Source of the DNA: Coturnix japonica
Lineage: Eukaryota; Chordata; Aves; Galliformes; Phasianidae
Reading direction: 5' to 3'
Length of the DNA stretch: 64,000 bases
Assembly (NCBI RefSeq): GCF_001577835.2
Contig: NC_029518.1
Location: forward strand, 27,772,532-27,836,531
Positions 56,801-64,000 of the stretch are shown here, piece by piece (within the stretch, counting starts at the first letter, position 1; each line of letters opens with the position of its first letter). A model generated the notes under the pieces. It was given only the letters and a program-made list of their open reading frames with translations. It was not told the DNA's origin and searched no databases. Both the position numbers and the translations under genes were made by a program.

Positions 56801-58184
56801 TTGGAGGGGAGAAGGATCCTTTATCTGGGTGGTTCCGCTCCACTGTACGCTTCCGCTCGAGTTTAGCGCATAGATGGTTTGGCTGTAACAGCTGTGAACA
56901 GGGACTCCTTTCATCCCTCTTGCCCTCTGCACTGCTTTTCCATGAAGACAGTGAGTGCTGCTGCCCAGAGGATGTCCCTGCCAGCCCCAAGTCTCCCAGC
57001 TGCTGCAGCTCATACTGACACAGATCTACTACCTTTCTGTCCAAAGAAAGGAGCTTCTCTTTACTGTCCTTTCTCCCAAGGATGGGTTTCTTTCTTAGTT
57101 TGGAAACTCTCTCAGCCTCCTCTGCACATTTTCTCTGGCATGAAGCCATTCCCATTCCCTCACATTTCTTTTCTGATTTTCTTCTGCTTGGGCAGGAGGA
57201 TCTTTCAGATGCACGCTTAGTTTTGACCTCTTCCAGGTGACCTTCCCCTTGGCCTTCTGGCACAGAGCCTCTGGCACAACAGGTAGAATTCTGGTCTTGC
57301 TGTGCTCCCCTGGTCTCTTCTAGTGGGCGCAAGCGGATGGGACTCAGAACCCGTTGGCTAATCTCATCCAGGAATCTGGAGAACTGCAGTTTTTCCTCTC
57401 TGCGTTTCTCTTTGCGTTTGGCAATGTCAGCAGCACTACTGCTGCTGTGCTCCAGAGAGCGTTTCTCCTTACGGACAGGGCAGAGCTGAGGATCACTGTA
57501 CTTGCACGAACCACGGCCATGGGAGAGTGTCTCAACTGAGCGGGACTTGCGTAAGGTCTCAGGGCATGGGCCGGTTTGCATGCCAGGCTGCTTCAAGATC
57601 CCTTTCAGAGGCTGGTGTGAAGGAGAGACCCGAAACTTCCTCGGTGTCAAGACTTCAGGGGGCTCCTTAAACATAAGTGAGCGTTCCAGGCTTCTGCTCT
57701 TGAAAGAACAACTGGAATGGTGTACCTCGTCTCCAGGCATCACAACTGTCTCCATGCTACGGCTCACAAATTTTCTGAGATGCCCACGACTGCGGTTTGG
57801 GCACCGCTTCCCACTTCGCTGTCCCATCTTCCTACCATGTGGCGGTGCTGGCAAGATGGTCTGGCTCTTAACGTTCAACTCTGCTCTGCACCCTGTCACT
57901 TCCTTCTCACTGCTGGACTCCAGGGACCACGATGAGGAGAAGTTCAGGTTGCAAACCTCAAACCCCTTTGCCTGCTCAAGCTGGCCTGCCTCAGTGCAAC
58001 TAAACCCTGTTTGCTGGTGCAATGGTGATAAGCCCTTTGCCACCCGGCAAGCTGTTACCTGACTCTGCTCAGCCAAGATCACTCCATCCTGGTCGTCACG
58101 AATGATGGGAACCTCATGACGGATCTCACGATGCTGCGGGGGTGCCTTGCGGTAAGGCTTCTTTGTTGGAGCTGTGTTTGACAT
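47883..58184 (-). CDS. TJAP1: Tight junction-associated protein 1 (Pilt), long first coding exon
   Basis: Coiled-coil protein of tight junctions and trans-Golgi that binds DLG1 in mammals. Coding exons in transcript order: 56730-58184, 55250-55278, 54067-54228, 53405-53471, 51597-51704, 50839-50922, 47883-49199. Downstream of the first exon they encode 588 residues plus TGA, in line with human TJAP1: EPLTDAERMKLLQHENEELR begins a coiled coil running through QNSYTASQRTNQDLEEKL, KKAEMDRKTLDWEIVELTNK and LLKCNKSHFRNHKFAD. The last exon holds the Ser/Pro-rich C-terminal half, with VVPTSVIARVLEKPESL, YPTPSPPHPMYPGRKVIEF and the terminal RSPKRMGVHHLHRKDSLTQ. The first exon begins MSNTAPTKKPYRKAPPQHRE (human MTSAAPAKKPYRKAPPEHRE) but continues to residue 485 before a strong donor, so the long product would be 1073 residues. 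A weak internal donor at 58082 would give a human-like short form. Confidence 0.93.
52990..53044 (+). repeat. (GA)n-rich pure purine tract
   Basis: Fifty-five consecutive purines, mostly ga steps, in the TJAP1 intron 51705-53404. On the TJAP1 sense strand it is a polypyrimidine tract. Such mirror-like tracts can form triplex (H-) DNA and often vary in length between individuals. Confidence 0.9.
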
Positions 58185-58217
58185 CCTCCCTCCTGAGTGG
58201 CTCCGACAGCGGGTTAC
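56730..58217 (-). CDS. TJAP1: Giant first coding exon of TJAP1 (485 codons)
   Basis: The exon opens after an acceptor ctgttggtag at 58218, with the ATG at 58184, and ends in AACAAG|GTAGGT (donor at 56729-56724). The coding part is 1455 nt, phase 0, and joins the next exon (GAACCC) without a shift. Only residues 1-33 match human TJAP1. The rest is basic and Ser-rich: four motifs SRSME (141-145), SRSLE (163-167), SRSVE (214-218) and KRSLE (241-245); LKGILKQP (193-200); a nuclear-signal-like AKRKEKRREEK (255-265); and two probable helices, KLQFSRFLDEISQRVLSP (265-282) and LDRKVVDLCQYELQQLGDL (381-399). I do not recognise a named domain. Alternative: the exon usually ends at the internal donor (58082) and the rest is retained intron, but a 485-codon open frame would then be hard to explain. 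Confidence 0.75.
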
Positions 58218-61200
58218 CTACCAACAGCAGAAAGTTCACAGAAGAGAGAGGCACAGGCACCCCATCGAACCCTAGAAGCAAACCAGCAGGAAGCAGTCTC
58301 CCCTGGAGTCCCAGAGCAGGTCCCCATGCAGAGTACTGATAGAGCAGGAAAAGGATGCAGCCACAAGCCTTGAGCAGCAGCTGCAGGAGAGGGAGCAAAG
58401 TCAGAGATAGATGTGTCCTTCTCCCAGCCAGTGAGAGCAGAGGGCTGGCACATCCTCTCCCCCCTTTTACACACACTCACGTAGTTTGTGTGTATCCAGA
58501 TATATATAGCAAACGAGAACAGGCCTCACAGCAGCATATTGATTAGGCTCTTTAGGAAAGGCCTTTTCCAGTATGGAAACAGCAAGCCTTACAGGCAGCA
58601 GTGACAGTAGGAGTTATTGATTATGTGCTGTCACTGTCAGCAGGAACTATGTGGGAGGAGACTCTAGTCATTAAAGAGCCCAAATTCAGGAGTTTACTGC
58701 TTACACAGGAACACAAATGGGGCAGACTGTAGGAGGCATGTCAGAAGGAGCTACCATACTTTTACAGCTCCTCACTGTCAGAAAAAGACAAAGACCAAGT
58801 TGCAGGAGGCATCAAATTAGGAAGCACTGCCATTAATGTTGGCATCTAAGGTCAGAAGTTGCAAAATGCAGCAGTACTGCTATGAGAAAGACCAGACTAG
58901 TTTTTGTCCCTTAACCCCAGCTGTACTGGGCAGGAAGATTTTGCCTGCTGTATGAGCAGAAGCAGCACAAAAGCAAGATGTGGGACAGAAGGAAAGCAGC
59001 TATCTTGTATATCTGGAATAATCTTCTTCCTTTCCACCACTCAGTAACTATGGTGGAGAGCAGGAAGACTTTCCCTCAAATAGCCAGAATTTCAGCTATG
59101 CCACTGCATACAAGATAGCAAGTCCCAGAGATGCTAAGAAGTCTCTTTAGGGCCTGATAGCAGATTTATGCTGATGATAATACATGAATCATTCACAATC
59201 CCCATACATTTGGAGTAAGCACCCGCTTCCCATTCCCCTTTCCCTTGCTGAATCCTATCACTGACAACATTTAGCGTCTCTGCAATCCACAGAGCCTGAT
59301 GTGCAAAACTCTAAAGTGCAGAATGTGCCACAACTCAGATCACCCTTCCCACTCATCTGCTGGGAAGGCTATTTAATGCCCACTTACAATGGCTCTCCCA
59401 GCTGGCAAAGGAATATTGCCAGGCCAATGACCCAGCAGGCTTCATTTGCTTTATGTTTTGGCCAGGGGAGTTTTACATGTTATTCAGTGCCCAAATGGAG
59501 CCCTGAGAGTTACCTTCAGTCTTTATCCTCTCTTTCTTAGCTGCATCTTTCTGACACTTAACTCTTCTGTCAACTCCTGACAAGTTAAGGACAGCAGATA
59601 CTCATGTAAATATCTCAAGATGGAATTACTGTCATTTCTCCAGCCCTTAAGGACTTGAGGACTTACCAGCCTGGGCTCAAATTCAAAGCCTCATGAAACA
59701 GGAACACTCACTCAGATGCCCTGAAGAAGAGAAATAAATGTCTTAGCATTATCAAAAAGTCAGTTTGAAACCTCACCCTGTAAGTGTGTAAAGAAGAGGG
59801 AATATTTATAATGAAGCACAACATGATATTTATCACACTACAAGTGCCTGTTCCAACCTACAACGGTAAGTTTTAAAGGAGATTAGCTTAGGACAGTTGA
59901 GCCACATAACCCAGCAAAAGCTAGAAAGGCACTTGGCAAGGACACATCCCAAGGACTCACTCAAGCAACCCAAACCACGCAAATTCATGAAGCAACAGGT
60001 TCTAGAAAACCTTGCTTCCAGGAAGGACTAAACAAATCCCCTGTGAAATGGGACCCTTACTGCTAATTTTCTCTGATACTGCAGACTGTGAAGCCTAAAT
60101 GCTAAAAAGGACAAATGAAGTAATTGCTAAGTCAGTTTTTCTTGCTAAAGGTGCACTTACAAATGAGTTGGTAATTATCAGACTCTCCTTTGAGCCAAAA
60201 CATTACATTCCCGCGCATACCACCGTGACAGCTCACACCTCTACAAGTGAGAAGACAAGCTGCCTTCTGGCTTCCTGCATGCAGCATGTCATGCTCTACT
60301 TTGGTGCAAATAGGTTTCTGTGAAATACTGCCCATCCAATCCAGGATTTAACACAAGTTCAGAAAGGATCTCCTGTATTCAAAGCTCAGGGCATCCATCA
60401 TTGCCTGAAGAGAAATAGTTGGATCCAGGAGACAGCTCTAAGAGCTTAGCTCTATGGCTATCACCCCGTCACTGACATGAGAGAGACTGAAGAGGAGTCT
60501 TCCCTTTCCTGATGCACCTCTATTGCTGCTTTTTCCCCTATCCGTGGCACCAAGCCCTGGGAGGAGGGACAGAAGTGAAGGGTGTGGAGTAGTTGTATGC
60601 ATATGGGGAGAGCCAGATGGAAGGTGAATGGAACAGGCAGGCAACCAGGATCATGCAAACTCAAGCTCTGCCAAAACAAACTGAAAGGTGCCCTGGTGCT
60701 GGCCCTGACCCAACAAACTGTCTAGCCCCCTTCCTTACAGCAATGCTATTGTCAGGTCTCAACTAGTAATGTTAAGAACAATTCCACAACAGTGTAAATG
60801 ATCTGCCGGAGCAAGCAGTATGAGAGAGGAGAGAGAGGAAAAAAAAAAAAAAGCGTAACTCCAGGAAGGACCAGGTTATGACAGCATGAAACTGCTTTTC
60901 TACCAGCTCCCAGAAACAGCTGGAAGTCAGACTGGCAAACAAGCAAAGGCTTCCAGGAACAGCTGTCCCCATGGATCCCTGCAGGTTTCCATCACGGTGG
61001 TACCCAGAACAAAATGCTAAAGGCCTCGCTGTTTCTCATCACACAGTTCCTCAGGCTCAGGCAGGACTGTCTCACTTCCTACCCAATACTCAGCAACTAA
61101 ACTACCTTCCATCTCATCCTCACCCACCTGGAAGAGATACCAGGTCTGGAAACCTACTATCACAATCTCAAAATTTCCACTCAAATACTCACACTGCCTC

Positions 61201-64000
61201 CAGGCAACTTTCCCTCAAACAAGGACTTACAGATCCAAAATGACGATGTGTCCAAACATTTCTGACTGCTTGTCTCAGAATCAGCTTTCCCCTGTCAGCA
61301 TCCAGCAGCATCTGGCCAACAGCTCCTGAAACATGAGAAAGGAAACTAAGTGTCAGTCACCTATGGACACAATACATGGAAACAGCCAGGCACGCGCACA
61401 GCAACCCACAGCCTGGTGCCAGGGCAAGAGTCAGAAGCAAACTGCTGCACCATCAGGCTACTATCTAATTACAGGAGCCTCTAGAGCAAGAGAAGCTCCT
61501 TGTCTTCACTGCATCCCAGAAAGGGAAGGTCTTTTAATCATCCCACCACTGAGCAGGATGCTTGTGCAGAACAGTAACCAGCCTGAAAGGCAGTCTGACC
61601 AGTATCAGGAATCCAGCTTCTGTCGTTCTGCCCCAACCAGCCCACCACACCAGCCTAACTTTGTTCTGCAGACTTCACTGCAACTACACAGTTAGGCCCC
61701 CTCTGCCTACAATATCCAGGCATTCTTTGCTTCCGAGGTGGCTCAATCCCCTGCTACTCCATTCAGAGAGCAACAGACACATTCCGCAGATCGATGGACC
61801 TTGTGCTTCTAAGTAGAAATGGACATAGGCAGTGCCTAGAAACAGAAGAAAGCGCTAATTCTGCTCTACACTCGAAGTATTCACAAGCCTCTGAAGAAGC
61901 TTGCTTACAAGTCCACATTCTGTTGTACGCAGGAAAAACGTAGCTTTTTAAGTGTGAAGCTACAGCAGCAGGCAGCTCTTCAGCCCAAATGTTGCTATTC
62001 TAATTAGCACTGTAATACAAGAGGAAACCGAACCTCTTAGTCCCTTTTATCTGCCTTATCCATCTTTCCCAATAACACCCCTTAGCATTTGCAGTTCTCT
62101 TTCTAGCAGGCTATCATATGCAGAAGCTCCAATTCTACTGTCTTCATGCTCCTACCCACAATAACTCCTGACACTTTCTGAGCTCACTGACAGATACAGC
62201 TTCACTAGAACAATTCACTGAGGGCTACCAGACTTGGGCCAACACCCATCAGCAATAGTCACATCTTCATAAAAAACAGACTTGAACAGATACAGGGTCA
62301 GAAGACTGCAGGGGAAACCTAACAATTTACTTTGCTACTGCCAGAAGCTGATGATTCCTCCACCCCCTCACAAAGACAAAAGCCAAACAGCCTCTTCACT
62401 GAGACAGGGCGCAGTGACAGTGACTGACTGCAACTGCACACACATTTGGCTCCAGTTGTTTCTATCAGACAGCACCCCTGCATGTAAAATCCATCCCCAG
62501 AGCAGCCGTGTCCTCTGCACCGTTTAATACAGATGGAATTTAACCACACATCAGGAGCAGGTGTGATGTAGCACTGTATGGTTTAGACTATTCTGTCCGG
62601 GATCCACAGAACTAATAGCTACATGGCATTCTTGCAAAACCACAGCACTACCCACTTGCATCACCTCTCCAATAACAAGAAACGGGACATCTAAGACACG
62701 TTCCTCACCACTACCTTCTCTCATGTTGCTTTTTCTGGTCCCATACAACTGCCTGTTCACCAGTGTTCAGAAACAGTAGTTTTCCATCCTTAACAGAAAT
62801 ACAGTGATATTGCTGCAGAGAACGTTCCTTATTTCAGCATCATCTGTCCAACATTTTCCTTTCAAAAGCAGCATTTCTTTGATCTTGCGCTTTAATCAGA
62901 AAGATAAGCTTGCATGACAAAGAAAATACCTTCCATAACACAGCCACATTTGTTTCTAAAGCAACACTACAGGAACATCCATTGGCTATCAGCATATCAA
63001 TACTCCAAAAAACTCCAATCACTTTTTTACACTCCTGTGCAGAAGTATTTGCTGCTGCTGTCCCGTGCCACTTATATAATCACACAGCTAACCCAGAATT
63101 TTCACCTAGTTTAACCAGCCTACAGCTGAAATACCAGATTCAACTGGAGACTGGCAAGAATTAGGAAGCAACAGTTTCTCCTTGTTAGCCTCGTTGGAAG
63201 CAACAGCAAGAGATCTGTCACTTGTCTTCCTGTGCTTATGGACAGAGCCAACCTCAGCCCCTGCAAGTCTCAAGCCAGATTACACAAGTTACTGCTGCAG
63301 TCAACCTGATCAAGACAACTCATCAGAGAGATGGGGAATGTAGAAACTGCACTGAGAGATCCTGTCGAGGACAGAAGATCATGTCTGAGTTAAGAAGCAG
63401 CCCCTGTAGACTGCTCACGCCAAGCAGAATGGAAAAGGACCGCAGGGTTATTAAAGGGTATTTTAACATTTAATGAGTTCCTTTCATGCAGAGAAGGAAA
63501 TTCAATTAAAAATACGTTCAGATCCATTCTGCTGCTGGTTACTTTGAGGCTCCCAGGCTTTCCGTTTAAAATAAAAAGAGATAGCAGCTCCCAGCATACA
63601 GACTTGCATCTCAGTTCTACTTGCATGTTAATACTCACAGGTCACATCTGAGTAACAGCATTAGAGTGTCTTTTGGATTAGAATTGAGTTTCAGAAGAAT
63701 TATTGCTCATTTCTGCTTTTTCATATCAATTAACCTTGGCTATTAAGCAGAAATCTCTGTTCCTTGCATGGGAGCAACTTCAAGAGATAGCAAGAGAAAG
63801 GGATCGTGGTTGCTGTTGAAGAATAGGCCGGCCTAACACCTAGCATATTTCCAAAGGAAATTAAATCCATGGACTCTAGTCTTGCTTAGTTCTTGCTGAA
63901 TATAAATACCACCAAACAGGACATATCATGTGTCTGTCACGTACATGCACCCTGTGAAAGACTCTCACAAGTTATCAGAATCACACTTCTCTTATGGCCT
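58218..64000 (-). other. Upstream of TJAP1 coding start: probable 5' intron(s)
   Basis: 5.8 kb with no ORF, repeat family or CpG island that I recognise. Because an acceptor directly precedes the TJAP1 ATG exon, this is most likely intron between 5' non-coding exons and the coding exons, with the promoter right of the window. A 14-base A run at 60839-60852 is the only simple repeat of note. Confidence 0.6.

Overview
The window is vertebrate nuclear DNA and reads as a bird, probably a galliform. The clues are three 3'-truncated CR1 LINE copies, compact introns, very GC-rich promoter islands, and proteins close to human orthologues in every exon. One undetermined base (39232) and an exact 19-bp Tn5 mosaic end inside a 3' UTR (44043-44061) show that this is a short-read draft assembly. 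Species and chromosome cannot be fixed from the sequence alone.

Five protein-coding genes are present, in the order and orientation known from human 6p21.1. (1) XPO5 (+), exportin-5: 30 coding exons from 429 to 23865, lacking only about the first 77 residues, which lie left of the window. (2) POLR1C (-), the AC40 subunit of RNA polymerases I and III: complete, nine exons, 25934-29009. (3) YIPF3 (+), a five-pass Golgi protein: complete, nine exons, 29140-33443. (4) LRRC73 (+), a leucine-rich-repeat protein: complete, six exons, 38606-43733. (5) TJAP1 (-), tight junction-associated protein 1 (Pilt): stop at 47883, first ATG at 58184, with its 5' non-coding part and promoter probably right of the window.

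Arrangement: XPO5 and POLR1C are tail to tail. POLR1C and YIPF3 are head to head, with start codons only 130 bp apart across a CpG-rich bidirectional promoter that carries a perfect TCTCGCGAGA palindrome. YIPF3 and LRRC73 are tandem, separated by about 4.7 kb without a recognisable gene. LRRC73 and TJAP1 are tail to tail, their poly(A) signals about 350 bp apart. The genes do not form one pathway: they cover pre-miRNA export, rRNA/tRNA transcription, Golgi membrane traffic, an LRR protein of little-known role, and a junction/Golgi coiled-coil protein.

Points most worth a second look: (a) the first coding exon of TJAP1 stays open for 485 codons and ends at a strong phase-0 donor, predicting a long form of about 1073 residues with an unfamiliar basic, Ser-rich N-terminal region that carries four copies of an [SK]-R-S-x-E motif; (b) a textbook U12-type intron in XPO5 (19383-19715); (c) the Tn5 mosaic-end artefact in the LRRC73 3' UTR; (d) the POLR1C/YIPF3 promoter; (e) a tRNA-derived SINE-like sequence between XPO5 and POLR1C.
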